Positions 1 through 10,836 of a stretch of 64,000 nucleotides of DNA are shown here, one piece after another (position 1 is the stretch's first letter; each line of letters starts with the position of its first letter). The position numbers were made by a program, and so were the translations under genes. The DNA is taken from contig NZ_CANMVL010000007.1 of the NCBI RefSeq assembly GCF_947501415.1, positions 1 through 64,000 of the forward strand. Direction: 5' to 3'. Below the pieces are notes generated by a model that worked only from the letters and a program-made list of their open reading frames with translations, ran no database searches and was not told the origin of the DNA. Origin of the DNA: an uncultured Halomonas sp. (GTDB taxonomy: Bacteria; Pseudomonadota; Gammaproteobacteria; Pseudomonadales; Halomonadaceae).

Positions 1-34
1 TAACCGGTACTAATGGCCCGTGAGGCTTGACCAT
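1..34 (+). rRNA. rrl: 23S ribosomal RNA, 3' end only
   Basis: The window opens inside the last bases of a 23S rRNA gene. The first 34 bases closely match the well-known 3' end of gammaproteobacterial 23S rRNA (CCGGTACTAAT, then CCGTGAGGCTT). The rest of the gene lies to the left of the window. A 5S gene follows on the same strand after about 80 bases of spacer, the usual 23S-5S order. The exact 3' end is set by similarity and is good to a few bases. Confidence 0.9.
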
Positions 35-116
35 ATAACACCCAAGGGGTCTGTGATGACCCACGACGCCGGGTACGCCTTGAAACTTCTCGGCTCAGCA
101 TGAATCACCCCTTTTC

Positions 117-233
117 GCCTGACGACCATAGCGAGCGTGAACCACCTGATCCCATGCCGAACTCAGCAGTGAAACCGCTCTGCGCCGATGGTAGTGTGGG
201 GCCTCCCCATGCGAGAGTAGGTCATCGTCAGGC
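117..233 (+). rRNA. rrf: 5S ribosomal RNA
   Basis: This is a complete 5S rRNA gene of about 117 bases. The 5' end (GCCTGACGA) pairs with the 3' end (TCGTCAGGC) to form helix I. The conserved internal block CCATGCCGAACTCAG lies at about 152-166, and the 3' part carries the typical GGGGCCTCCCCATGCGAGAG segment. It sits directly after 23S and is followed by an intrinsic terminator, so it is the last gene of this rRNA operon. Confidence 0.95.
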
Positions 234-246
234 ACTTATACCGAGA

Positions 247-279
247 AAACCCCGGGCATTCAGTTGCTCGGGGTTTTTT
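247..279 (+). terminator. Intrinsic terminator of the rRNA operon
   Basis: A GC-rich hairpin (arms AACCCCGGGCA and TGCTCGGGGTT) is followed by a run of six T. It lies 14 bases after the 5S gene on the plus strand and is the expected terminator of the rRNA operon. Confidence 0.9.
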
Positions 280-285
280 CATGTC

Positions 286-370
286 GGGGCCTCCCCATGG
301 AGAGTCCCTGAGCCCGGCGCCCGGAGCGCCGGCCGCCGGAGCCCGGCGCGACCACCCTCAGGCACTTATT
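286..370 (+). pseudogene. Decayed partial copy of a 5S rRNA 3' end
   Basis: After the first terminator the sequence repeats two blocks of the 5S 3' region. GGGGCCTCCCCATG at 286-299 equals 198-211 inside the 5S gene, and TCAGGCACTTAT at 358-369 equals the 5S 3' end plus its first downstream bases. About 58 bases between them are replaced by very GC-rich sequence containing a direct repeat (AGCCCGGCG). No complete 5S can be folded here. This looks like the remnant of a second tandem 5S, or of an unequal exchange between rRNA operons. Confidence 0.6.
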
Positions 371-410
371 GAAAAAAGCCCCGAGCTCATGATGAGCTCG
401 AGGCTTTTTG
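371..410 (+). terminator. Second intrinsic terminator after the 5S remnant
   Basis: A long hairpin with arms built around GAGCTCAT and ATGAGCTC, extended by AAGCC/GGCTT, is flanked by A6 on the left and T5 on the right, so it could work in either direction. Its place right after the 5S remnant suggests it is the terminator of the lost second 5S unit. It is a backup for the rRNA operon today. Confidence 0.8.
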
Positions 411-456
411 CGTTTGGGCACCGAAGGAAAGAGAGGCTTCGGCGGGCAGGCGGGCA

Positions 457-488
457 TGAAAAAGCCCGGCCATATGGCCGGGCTCGGA
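457..488 (-). terminator. Intrinsic terminator of valS
   Basis: Read on the minus strand this is a perfect hairpin (GAGCCCGGCCAT / ATGGCCGGGCT) followed by T5. It begins 17 bases after the valS stop codon. Confidence 0.9.
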
Positions 489-504
489 TGTCGCCAGGAT
501 GTGC

Positions 505-3348
<2,844 letters not shown>

Positions 3349-3448
3349 GGGCGTTTCGGGTCCAGAATAAGCACCGCCGACCTGATGGCCGGACGGCAGG
3401 AATGGCGACGAAAATGGGGCCAATTATAGCCCGGCGGGGTAGTCGGCG

Positions 3449-3895
3449 TCAGCCTGACTGACTGCGCAGCTGATGTGCCTTGACCGGGTAGCCGCGTTGC
3501 TTGTAGGTCTGCCAGCACTTTCGTTTGGCGGTCAGCACCGTCTGGTGCTGGTTGATGATCTCGGCGACACGCTCGAAGCGCGAGAACCACTCGGGGATGC
3601 CGGGCGAGAGGTTGAGCAGCGCCTGAGCGGGGCGCTCGGGGGGTGGCGGTTCGGCCCAGCCGATGGTGACCGCCACCTGCTCGGCGAGGGCGTCATCGGC
3701 CAAGGCATGGGGCACATAGGCGTCGGCTCGGAAGGTCCAGAGCGCCTCGTCGAGCTCCCGGGCCATGGTTTCATCCTCGGCGTGCAGGTGCAGCCGGTAG
3801 CCCTTGCGCTGAATGGTCTCGGCCAGCCTGCAGGCGAAGTCGAGACGCGCCTCCAGGGTGGTGTCGGGGAGGACGTAGAAATCGATCTGGGTCAT
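3449..3895 (-). CDS. holC: DNA polymerase III chi subunit
   Basis: Chi binds psi (HolD) and single-stranded DNA-binding protein, linking the clamp loader to SSB at the replication fork. The 148-residue protein opens with the typical MTQIDFYVL strand. It has the family's L..R..RLHLHAEDE segment, followed by the W.F....YVPHAL block that lies near the SSB contact. The frame continues upstream of 3895, but that part falls in an intergenic repeat and looks noncoding, so I start at the ATG whose product matches the family N-terminus. It sits between ilvE and valS on the same strand. Confidence 0.93.
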   Translation of the reverse strand: MTQIDFYVLPDTTLEARLDFACRLAETIQRKGYRLHLHAEDETMARELDEALWTFRADAYVPHALADDALAEQVAVTIGWAEPPPPERPAQALLNLSPGIPEWFSRFERVAEIINQHQTVLTAKRKCWQTYKQRGYPVKAHQLRSQSG

Positions 3896-3921
3896 CTGAG
3901 TCTGCCCGGGGCTTCTCCTCG

Positions 3922-4008
3922 GGGCAGGCCTTTGCGGAGGCGCTGTGAATACTTCCCTGTACGCTACCGACGCCATCCCTGGCGCAGGACCTCCGCGTCG
4001 GCCTGCCC
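3922..4008. repeat. Structured intergenic repeat, copy 1
   Basis: This nested hairpin lies between ilvE and holC. The outer stem is GGGCAGGCC (3922-3930) with GGCCTGCCC (4000-4008), perfect. The second stem is GCGGAGG (3934-3940) with CCTCCGC (3990-3996), perfect. Inside is a conserved core containing ACTTCCCTGTA and a small hairpin CGCCA/TGGCG. Two further full copies occur near 56257-56362 and 48407-48498. Weaker similarity to the element's outer arm continues to about 4070. Confidence 0.75.
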
Positions 4009-4087
4009 TTCGGCGCCCCTCGCCTCGGTGGTAAGAGCCGCGATAGCAGCGGAGCCGCTGAGCGGGTCCGTCGCGGCGACTTGGCTG

Positions 4088-5188
4088 TTACACCAGCCTG
4101 GTCAGCCAGCCGTGTGTATCCTCGGCACGACCATACTGCAGGTCGAGCAGCTTGGCGCGCAGGCGCTTGGCAATGGGGTTGCCGTTGTCGCCCGCCAGGC
4201 GGATGCGCTCCTGTTCGCTGACCAGCTCTCCTACTGGGGTGATCACCGCCGCGGTACCGCAGGCGAAGACCTCGGTGATCTCGCCGTTGGCCGCGCCTTC
4301 GCGCCACTCGTCGATGCTGATCGGGCGCTCCTCGGGCGTCAGCCCCTCGTCGCGCGCCAGGGTCAGCACCGAGTCGCGAGTCACTCCTTCGAGAATGGTG
4401 TCGGTCAGGCGCGGTGTCGCGATACGTCCGTCCTTGTAGACGAAAAACAGGTTCATGCCTCCCAGTTCCTCGATCCACTTGTTTTCGACGGCATCGAGGA
4501 AGGCGACCTGACCGCAGCCGTTGGCGCTGGCCTCCTTCTGGGCCGCCAGGGAGGAGGCGTAGTTGCCGCCGCACTTGGCGAACCCGGTCCCCCCCGGAGC
4601 GGCACGCTTGTAGTGCTCGGTGAGCCAGATCGAGACCGGCTCGATGCCACCCTTGAAGTAGGCGGCCGCCGGCGAGGCGATCACGTAGTAGTCGACCTCA
4701 TGGGACGGGCGTACGCCGAGGAAGCTTTCGCTGGCGATCATGAAGGGGCGCAGGTAGAGGCTGCACTCGTCCGCCTCGTTCTTCGGCGTGGGCACCCAGG
4801 GATGATCCTGGGCCAGCAGTGCCTTGATCGAACCGATGAAATCCTCGTCGGAAAGCTCCGGCAGGGCCAAGCGGCGGGCGCTGCGGCGGAAGCGCTCGGC
4901 ATTCTTCTCGGGGCGGAAGGTCCAGATGGAGCCATCGGCATGCCGGTAGGCCTTGATGCCTTCGAAGATTTCCTGAGCGTAGTGCAGCACGGCAGCGGCA
5001 GGGTCCAGGGTCAGGGGGCCATAGGGAAGCACTCTGTGGCCGTGCCACCCATCGTTCAAGGTCCAGCGCACATGGGCCATGTGATCGGTGAAGTACTGGC
5101 CGAAACCGGGGTTGGCGAGGATATCCTCGCGAATGGCATCGGTGGTGGGGGCAGCGTGGGGAAGCAGGTCGAAGGTGTCAGTCGGCAC
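4088..5188 (-). CDS. ilvE: Branched-chain amino acid aminotransferase
   Basis: This PLP enzyme carries out the last step of Leu, Ile and Val synthesis (and the first of their breakdown), exchanging the amino group with glutamate. The 366-residue protein is of the longer BCAT type (as in mitochondria and actinobacteria) rather than the 309-residue E. coli type. The PLP lysine is K205 in GTGFAKCGGNY. The F/YEGIKAYR motif lies near residue 75 and an EVFACGTAA motif near the C-terminus. The start is a GTG at 5188; the first internal ATG would cut conserved N-terminal sequence. GGAG lies about 10 bases upstream. Confidence 0.92.
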   Translation of the reverse strand: MPTDTFDLLPHAAPTTDAIREDILANPGFGQYFTDHMAHVRWTLNDGWHGHRVLPYGPLTLDPAAAVLHYAQEIFEGIKAYRHADGSIWTFRPEKNAERFRRSARRLALPELSDEDFIGSIKALLAQDHPWVPTPKNEADECSLYLRPFMIASESFLGVRPSHEVDYYVIASPAAAYFKGGIEPVSIWLTEHYKRAAPGGTGFAKCGGNYASSLAAQKEASANGCGQVAFLDAVENKWIEELGGMNLFFVYKDGRIATPRLTDTILEGVTRDSVLTLARDEGLTPEERPISIDEWREGAANGEITEVFACGTAAVITPVGELVSEQERIRLAGDNGNPIAKRLRAKLLDLQYGRAEDTHGWLTRLV

Positions 5189-5497
5189 GGCAAGGGGTCT
5201 CCGCTACATCCGGGGCCGTGGGCCCCGGGTCGGTAAAGAAGGCTCGGGCCGGCAGTGGCCCGGGTCGTGAGGTCATCGTCTACCCCATGAAAAAGGGGGC
5301 GCGAAGAAAACGCAAGTCCTGAAAGGGCTCCCCGCGGCCTGAGCGCGGGACAACGGTGGCAGGGCGACGAGAAGAAACTATGCCAGGGGCACCGGCAGCG
5401 CACAGGGGAGGGGCTCAGCGCCCCCTCGGCGGGCCGGCCCTGCCGATGGTCAGCCCCGAGCGCTGCCAGTGGACGGATAGCGCCGGGGCCACTCTGC
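5189..5497. other. Intergenic region between pepA and ilvE with GC-rich hairpins
   Basis: This 309-base stretch has no credible gene. Two strong palindromes lie just upstream of the ilvE start: CCGGGGCC/GGCCCCGG at 5210-5228 and GGGCC/GGCCC at about 5246-5260. They would fall in the ilvE leader if transcription starts further upstream. A third GC-rich inverted region lies at about 5420-5465, downstream of pepA. None has a T-run, so I do not call them terminators. I cannot identify a leader peptide or riboswitch. Confidence 0.45.
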
Positions 5498-7030
5498 TCA
5501 ATCCGCCCTGGTGTCTACGATGGTCTCGACCTCGGCATCGGCCTCGCGGTCCAGCAGGTACTGGGTCAGCAGGCCCACGGGGCGGCCGCTGGCTCCCTTC
5601 TGCTTACCGGATGCCCAGGCGGTGCCGGCAATGTCCAGGTGGGCCCAGGGAAAGCGGTCAGCGAAGCGCGACAGGAAACAGGCGGCGGTGATGGTGCCCG
5701 CCGGGCGGCCGCCGATATTGGCCAGGTCGGCGAAGTTGGAGTCGAGCTGCTCCTGGTACTCGTCCCACAGAGGCAGATGCCAGGCGCGGTCCCAGGCGGC
5801 CTCGCCGGCATCCAGCAGGTCCAGGGCCAGGTCGTCGTCGTTGGACAGCAGGCCCGTGGCGTGATGGCCAAGGGCGATAATGCAGGCGCCAGTCAGGGTC
5901 GCGATATCCACCACACTGGCGGGTTCGAAGCGCTCCGCATAGGTGAGGGCGTCGCACAGTACCAGGCGGCCTTCGGCGTCGGTGTTGAGTACCTCCACCG
6001 AGAGGCCCTTGAGGGTCTTGATGATATCACCAGGCTTGGTGGCCCGGCCGTCGGGCATGTTCTCGGCAGCGGCCACGACCGCCACCAGGTTGACCCTGGG
6101 ACGGATGCCGAGGGTCGCCTTCAGCGTGCCGAACACGCTGGCCGCGCCGCACATGTCGAACTTCATCTCGTCCATGCCCTCGCCGGGCTTCAGCGAGATG
6201 CCGCCGGTGTCGAAGGTGATGCCCTTGCCGACCAGGACATGGGGGGCTTCGTCGGGGTCATCCGCTCCCTGGTAGCGCATGACAATCAGGCGTGAGGGCT
6301 GTTCGCTGCCACGACCCACGGAGAGCAGGCTATGGGCGCCCAGCGCCTCGAGGGCCTCCTCATCGAGAATCTCTACCTGCAGGGCGCCATCGGCGTCCTG
6401 GCCCAGCGCCTCGGCCTGCTCGGCCAGGTAACTCGGGGTGCAGACATTGCCGGGCAGGTTGCCCAGGGTACGGGCGTAGTTGATGCCCTGGCCCAGGGCA
6501 TCGCCGATGCGGGCGCCTTCGGCAGCGGCCCTGGCATCGCTCTCCTCGTTGACCAGCAGCTCGACCCGCGTAAGTCGTGATGCGGGGGGCTTTTCGGACT
6601 TGAACTCCTCGAAACGATAGAGCGCGCGATGGGCGGCCTCGGCAACCATGCGTGCCTTCCAGTCGACACCGCGTTCCGTCAACGGGACCTCGGTGAAGGC
6701 CATGGTCACTTCGTCCAGCGACAGGCTCGCCAGGAAGGTGAAGGTGGCATCCAGTGCCTTGCGGAAGGCCGCTTCCCGACACGTCTCGCGCTTCCCCAGG
6801 CCCACCAGCAGCAGGCGGTCGGTGGAGAGACCCGGCGCGAAGGGAACCAGCTGCACGTTGCCCAGCCTGGCGTCGAAATCACCACGCTCGAGCAGCTGAG
6901 TGATCAAGCGCTCGCTGGCGTCGTTGAGGCGGGCGGCGGTGGGCAGCAGAGCCTCGTCCTTGAATACCGGGATGACGATACAGGCGCTTTCGACCTTGGC
7001 GGGGCTACCCGTCCTGACAGGGAATTCCAT
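5498..7030 (-). CDS. pepA: Leucyl aminopeptidase (cytosol aminopeptidase, M17)
   Basis: PepA is a hexameric two-metal aminopeptidase that removes N-terminal residues from peptides. In E. coli it is also a DNA-binding architectural factor for carAB control and cer recombination. The 510-residue protein carries the M17 signature NTDAEGRL at 349-356, the metal-ligand segment VGKGITFDTGG, and the C-terminal GRPAGTITAA and WAHLDIAGTAW motifs. The reading frame extends upstream, but MEFPVRTG at 7030 gives the normal family length. It diverges from lptF, the standard gammaproteobacterial arrangement. Confidence 0.96.
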   Translation of the reverse strand: MEFPVRTGSPAKVESACIVIPVFKDEALLPTAARLNDASERLITQLLERGDFDARLGNVQLVPFAPGLSTDRLLLVGLGKRETCREAAFRKALDATFTFLASLSLDEVTMAFTEVPLTERGVDWKARMVAEAAHRALYRFEEFKSEKPPASRLTRVELLVNEESDARAAAEGARIGDALGQGINYARTLGNLPGNVCTPSYLAEQAEALGQDADGALQVEILDEEALEALGAHSLLSVGRGSEQPSRLIVMRYQGADDPDEAPHVLVGKGITFDTGGISLKPGEGMDEMKFDMCGAASVFGTLKATLGIRPRVNLVAVVAAAENMPDGRATKPGDIIKTLKGLSVEVLNTDAEGRLVLCDALTYAERFEPASVVDIATLTGACIIALGHHATGLLSNDDDLALDLLDAGEAAWDRAWHLPLWDEYQEQLDSNFADLANIGGRPAGTITAACFLSRFADRFPWAHLDIAGTAWASGKQKGASGRPVGLLTQYLLDREADAEVETIVDTRAD

Positions 7031-7166
7031 GGCGTCTCCACAAGACAAGCGTTGGGGGTTACAGGCAATTGGGGTTACAAGCGTAGGGGGATTCTGGATA
7101 ATGCCGACACGTTGCCGTGTCGCCCAGTGTACCCAAGGCATGGCCCCATTGCATGGCAGACGCCGC

Positions 7167-8249
7167 ATGATCATCTTTCGTTATCTGACCCGCGAGATCC
7201 TGCTGACCATGGCCGCCGTTGCCGGCGTGCTGCTGCTGGTCATCATGGGTAGCCGCTTCATTCGCTACTTCAGCAACGCCGCCGAGGGCGAGATCCCCGC
7301 CAGCATTCTTGGCACCCTGATGTTGCTGCATCTACCGGGGTTTCTGGAGCTAATTCTGCCCCTGGCATTCTTTCTGGGGATCCTGCTCGCCTATGGTCAG
7401 CTCTACCTCAACAGCGAGATCACCGTGCTGGTGGCCTGCGGCACCAGCCCCAACCGGCTGCTGCAGGTGAGCCTGGTGCCGGCGACCCTGGTGGCTGTGC
7501 TGGTGGGGCTGTGCAGTCTGTGGTTGACGCCGGCGGGTGCGCTGGAGACCGAGACGCTGCTCGAGGATCAGCGCAGCCGCGTTGACTTCTCCACCCTCGG
7601 TCCCGGGCGCTTCCAGGAGTTCGGTAGTGGGCGTACTGCCTACATCGAAGGGGTCAGCGAAGATGGCAGCGAGATGCGCGGCGTCTTTATCAGCGAGCGT
7701 CAGCGGCGCAGCGATGGCACTCCCGAGAGCGCGGTGACTCGCGCCGAGGGGGGGCATCAGGTGCTGGATGATGAGACCGGGAGTCGCTTCCTGGTGCTGA
7801 GCGATGGTGAGCGCTACAGCGTCGAGCCTGGCCGGCATCAGGCCGAGCGGCTCGAGTTCGACACCTATGCGGTGCGCCTGTCACGAACCGAGACGCTGCG
7901 CGAGCTTGACTCCCCGGAGCTTGCCACCACCCGGGAGCTGCTTGGTGATGCCTCGCCCGAAGCCAGCGCCCAGCTGCAGTGGCGGCTGAGCATGCCGCTG
8001 ATGGTGTTTATCTTAACCCTGCTGGCGATGCCGCTCTCGCGAGTCAATCCGCGCCAGGGGCGTTTCGCCAAGCTGCTGCCGGCGATCTTCCTGCATGTGG
8101 CCTACCTGAGCCTGCTGCTGGCGGCACTGGATGCCATCGGGCGTGGCAATCTGCCGGCCGTGATAGGCATGTGGCCGATCCACGGTGCCTTCCTGGCGCT
8201 GGGCGGGTGGATGACGATACGCGCCCAGCGCAAGGGGATGAGTGGATGA
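7167..8249 (+). CDS. lptF: LPS export ABC transporter permease LptF
   Basis: LptF and LptG form the inner-membrane channel of the LptB2FG transporter that extracts lipopolysaccharide and passes it to LptC. The 360-residue protein opens MIIFRYLTREIL, has three N-terminal transmembrane helices, a periplasmic beta-jellyroll domain (about residues 125-265) and three C-terminal helices. The ATG at 7167 matches the conserved N-terminus; upstream in-frame codons overlap the pepA promoter region and are not used. It overlaps lptG by four bases (ATGA), indicating translational coupling. Confidence 0.95.
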   Translation: MIIFRYLTREILLTMAAVAGVLLLVIMGSRFIRYFSNAAEGEIPASILGTLMLLHLPGFLELILPLAFFLGILLAYGQLYLNSEITVLVACGTSPNRLLQVSLVPATLVAVLVGLCSLWLTPAGALETETLLEDQRSRVDFSTLGPGRFQEFGSGRTAYIEGVSEDGSEMRGVFISERQRRSDGTPESAVTRAEGGHQVLDDETGSRFLVLSDGERYSVEPGRHQAERLEFDTYAVRLSRTETLRELDSPELATTRELLGDASPEASAQLQWRLSMPLMVFILTLLAMPLSRVNPRQGRFAKLLPAIFLHVAYLSLLLAALDAIGRGNLPAVIGMWPIHGAFLALGGWMTIRAQRKGMSG

Positions 8250-9310
8250 TTGCCGATCGCTTCGACCGCTACCTGGCACGCAACGTGCTGGGTGCCATTA
8301 TCGTCGTCCAGGTGGTGCTGCTGGGGCTCGACCTGGTGATCACCTATATCAACGATCTGGGCGATGTGGAGGGGGACTATGGTGCCTTGCAGGTGCTGCT
8401 CTACCTGTTGATGCGCCTGCCCTGGCGGCTCTACCAGTATGCGCCGGTGGCGGTGCTGATCGGTGCGCTGATCGGCCTGGGGGGCATGGCCTCGAGCAAT
8501 GAACTCACCGTGATGCGCGCCGCCGGCCGCTCCCTGGCGCGGATCCTCTGGGGCGCAATGAAGCCGATCATTCTGGTGGTGATTGTGGTGCTGTTTATCG
8601 CCGAATATGTCTCCCCGCGAACCGAGCAGTTTGCCAGCGCCTGGCGGGTCGAGAAGATCCAGGGGGCCGGTGCCCTGGTGACCGAACGCGGTGGCTGGCA
8701 GCGGGAGGGCGATAGCTTCTACCGCTTCGGCGCCATTCGTGCCGATGATACCGTGCTCGACCTCACCCGTTACCGCTTCGAGGGACAGCGCCTGGTCGAG
8801 GCGATGAGCGCCGCGCGGGCGGTCTGGCAGGAGGAGCGCTGGGTACTGGAAGACGTGGCGGTAACACGATTTACCGAGCAGGCGACCGAAGCCCTGCGCC
8901 TCGAGACCCGGGAGTGGGATACCCAGCTGACGCCGGAGCAGCTTTCGCGGCTGTTGCGCGACGTCCAGAGCCAGTCGCCGAGTGAGCTATGGGCCTATGC
9001 CAGCTACCTGCGCGACCAGGGACAACAGGCCACCCAGCCGCTGCTCTACTTCTGGCAGAAGATGCTCCTGCCGCTGACCATGGGGTCGCTGGTGCTGGTG
9101 GCCGCCTCCTTCGTGTTCGGTCCGTTGCGCAGCGTGGCCGCCGGTACGCGGGTGTTCTATGGCGTGGTCACCGGCCTGGCGTTCAAGTATCTGCAGGACC
9201 TGCTGGCGCCGGCCTCCACGGTGTTCGGTTTCTCGCCGGCCTGGGCGGTGCTGGCACCGACCCTTATCTGCGTCGTGGTAGGGGTTCTCCTGCTGCGCCG
9301 CAACGGCTAA
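8246..9310 (+). CDS. lptG: LPS export ABC transporter permease LptG
   Basis: LptG is the partner permease of LptF in the inner membrane. The 354-residue protein opens MIADRFDRYLARNVL, followed by three membrane helices that include the GGMASSNELTVMRAAGRS cytoplasmic coupling segment contacting the LptB ATPase. It then has a periplasmic jellyroll domain and three C-terminal helices. The start codon overlaps the lptF stop. Only 15 bases separate it from the RDD gene, so the three are probably one transcript. Confidence 0.95.
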   Translation: MIADRFDRYLARNVLGAIIVVQVVLLGLDLVITYINDLGDVEGDYGALQVLLYLLMRLPWRLYQYAPVAVLIGALIGLGGMASSNELTVMRAAGRSLARILWGAMKPIILVVIVVLFIAEYVSPRTEQFASAWRVEKIQGAGALVTERGGWQREGDSFYRFGAIRADDTVLDLTRYRFEGQRLVEAMSAARAVWQEERWVLEDVAVTRFTEQATEALRLETREWDTQLTPEQLSRLLRDVQSQSPSELWAYASYLRDQGQQATQPLLYFWQKMLLPLTMGSLVLVAASFVFGPLRSVAAGTRVFYGVVTGLAFKYLQDLLAPASTVFGFSPAWAVLAPTLICVVVGVLLLRRNG

Positions 9311-9325
9311 GACAAGGAGAGCGTC

Positions 9326-9802
9326 ATGCCACACCGCTTGCCCAATCTCGATGACGTCTGGCCCGCCGGGCTCGGCCGCCGGCTGGGTGCCATGCTCTAC
9401 GACGCCTTCCTGGTGGCCGCCATCTGGCTGCTGGTGGCCGGACTGCACCTGCTGGTGGTGCGCCACCTGATCGGCCTGCCCGCCGAACAGGTCGGGGAGG
9501 GGGCCGCGCAGGTCGCTTCCCTGCGCTTTGGCATGTTGGCGTCGGCGTTCGCCTTCTTCGCCTTCTTCTGGTGTCGTGGTGGCATGACCCTGGGGATGCA
9601 GGCCTGGCGGCTGCGGGTGCAGACCCTGGATGGCTGCACCATCACCCTGCGCCAGGCCATGGTGCGCTATCTGGTAGCCTGGCTCTCCGTGGCCACACTG
9701 GGGCTGGGCTACCTGTGGGTGTTGTTCGATGCCGAGCGGCGCAGCTGGCCCGATATCGCCTCGGGGACCCGGGTGGTGGTACTCCCCAAGACATCCCGCT
9801 AG
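9326..9802 (+). CDS. RDD family membrane protein
   Basis: This 158-residue integral membrane protein has the RDD signature: an Arg-Arg-Leu-Gly-Ala-Met-Leu-Tyr-Asp entry to the first helix at about residue 20, then a second helix. A conserved segment GMTLGMQAWRLRV and a final hydrophobic helix with FDAERRSWPDI follow. RDD proteins are of mostly unknown function; some relatives affect ion transport. A good ribosome site (AAGGAG) precedes the ATG. It follows lptG closely and is likely co-transcribed, as in many gammaproteobacteria. Confidence 0.85.
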   Translation: MPHRLPNLDDVWPAGLGRRLGAMLYDAFLVAAIWLLVAGLHLLVVRHLIGLPAEQVGEGAAQVASLRFGMLASAFAFFAFFWCRGGMTLGMQAWRLRVQTLDGCTITLRQAMVRYLVAWLSVATLGLGYLWVLFDAERRSWPDIASGTRVVVLPKTSR

Positions 9803-9867
9803 CCCTGATCCCGATCGTCGAGGCATTGACCGGCGTCAGTCATTGGCCCGTTGCGGTTGCAATACCT

Positions 9868-9891
9868 TATGCGAATCATTTACATTTATCT
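9868..9891 (+). promoter_or_regulatory. Putative Fur box upstream of bfd
   Basis: The AT-rich block at 9871-9890 (GCGAATCATTTACATTTATC) resembles Fur sites with GAATNATTNNCATT spacing. It lies 25 bases before the bfd ATG, in a local dip of GC content within very GC-rich surroundings. It would make bfd iron-repressed, as known for bacterioferritin-associated ferredoxins. This is a call by eye. Confidence 0.7.
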
Positions 9892-9915
9892 CGCTATCCA
9901 ACGCGAGGAATTCGC

Positions 9916-10122
9916 ATGTACGTCTGCATCTGCAAGGGAGTTTCCGATCGACGCATCCGCCAGGTGGTGGAAGAGGGGGCACGTAGCTGGCGCGAGGTTC
10001 AGGCCGAGACCGGCTGTGGCACCCAGTGTGGCAAGTGTGCCTGCGTCGGCAAGAGCCTGACCCGCGAGGCGGTCAAGGAGGAGCTAATGCAGGTCTCGAC
10101 GGATCTTGCCTACGCGGTGTAA
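9916..10122 (+). CDS. bfd: Bacterioferritin-associated ferredoxin
   Basis: Bfd is a [2Fe-2S] protein that docks on bacterioferritin and delivers electrons so that stored ferric iron can be released. The 68-residue protein has the cluster ligands C4, C6, C38 and C41 in the same places as E. coli Bfd. Two further cysteines, C34 and C43, lie beside them. The ATG at 9916 follows a Fur-like site. Upstream in-frame codons run through that site and are not coding. Its substrate partner bfr follows 106 bases downstream on the same strand. Confidence 0.93.
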   Translation: MYVCICKGVSDRRIRQVVEEGARSWREVQAETGCGTQCGKCACVGKSLTREAVKEELMQVSTDLAYAV

Positions 10123-10228
10123 CGGCACCGGTACCGGCACCTCCGCTTCCCCGCTGTCGAGGTTTGGCAATCGCCATCGCGGCGTGCCAAGCTTGGGATG
10201 ACTCCCCCATGTCATGAGAGGCAGATCC

Positions 10229-10711
10229 ATGAAAGGCGACAGCAAGGTTATCGAACACCTCAATCGCGCTCTGGGCAACGAATTGGTCGCGATCAACCAG
10301 TACTTCCTGCATGCCAAGATGTACAAGGACTGGGGCCTGAAGAGGCTGGCCAAATGGGAATATGACGAGTCCATCGAAGAGATGGTCCATGCTGACAAAC
10401 TGATCGAACGCATCCTCTTTCTCGAGGGCATTCCCAACCTTCAGGACCTTGGCAAGCTGCATATCGGCGAGAACGTGCGTGAAATGCTCGAGTGTGACCT
10501 CAAGATCGAGCATGAGGGGCGCAACGACTATATCGCTGCCATTGAGTATTGCGAACAGGTCAAGGACTATGTGTCTCGCGACCTGTTCCGCGACCTGCTG
10601 GCCGACGAGGAAGAGCATATCGATCATATCGAGACCGAGCTGGGGCTGATCGACAAGGTCGGTATCGAGAACTATATGCTCAAGCAGATGCAGGAAGCCG
10701 GCGAAGAGTAA
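10229..10711 (+). CDS. bfr: Bacterioferritin
   Basis: Bfr is a 24-subunit heme-containing iron storage shell with ferroxidase activity. The 160-residue protein keeps the ferroxidase ligands E18, E51 and H54 and the heme ligand M52. The second half has E94 and the E/H pair in [10 protein letters not shown]. Five codons upstream (MRGRS) are in frame, but [12 protein letters not shown] is the family start and has GGCAGA in front. It pairs with bfd for iron deposit and release. I see no clear Fur site directly in front of bfr. Confidence 0.95.
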   Translation: MKGDSKVIEHLNRALGNELVAINQYFLHAKMYKDWGLKRLAKWEYDESIEEMVHADKLIERILFLEGIPNLQDLGKLHIGENVREMLECDLKIEHEGRNDYIAAIEYCEQVKDYVSRDLFRDLLADEEEHIDHIETELGLIDKVGIENYMLKQMQEAGEE

Positions 10712-10836
10712 TCACTCCCCCCTTTTTCTCGTCGGCCCTGTCCCGGGGTGCCTCCTTCAGGACCCATCGACCGTGACTCCCGGCGCCCAGGTTGCGCCGG
10801 TGTGCGTTTCTGCATCCCGACCCGAGCAGGTCCGTC

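Noticed and set aside
3349..3423. N-terminal extension of valS by 25 codons.
   Set aside because: The residues do not resemble any ValS; the ATG at 3348 matches the family start.
3473..5236. A 587-codon open frame on the plus strand across holC and ilvE.
   Set aside because: It is antisense to two confidently identified genes and its product has no recognisable family; long antisense frames are expected at this GC content.
5420..5465. Inverted GC-rich stretch after pepA as a terminator.
   Set aside because: No clean stem and no T-run on the minus strand.
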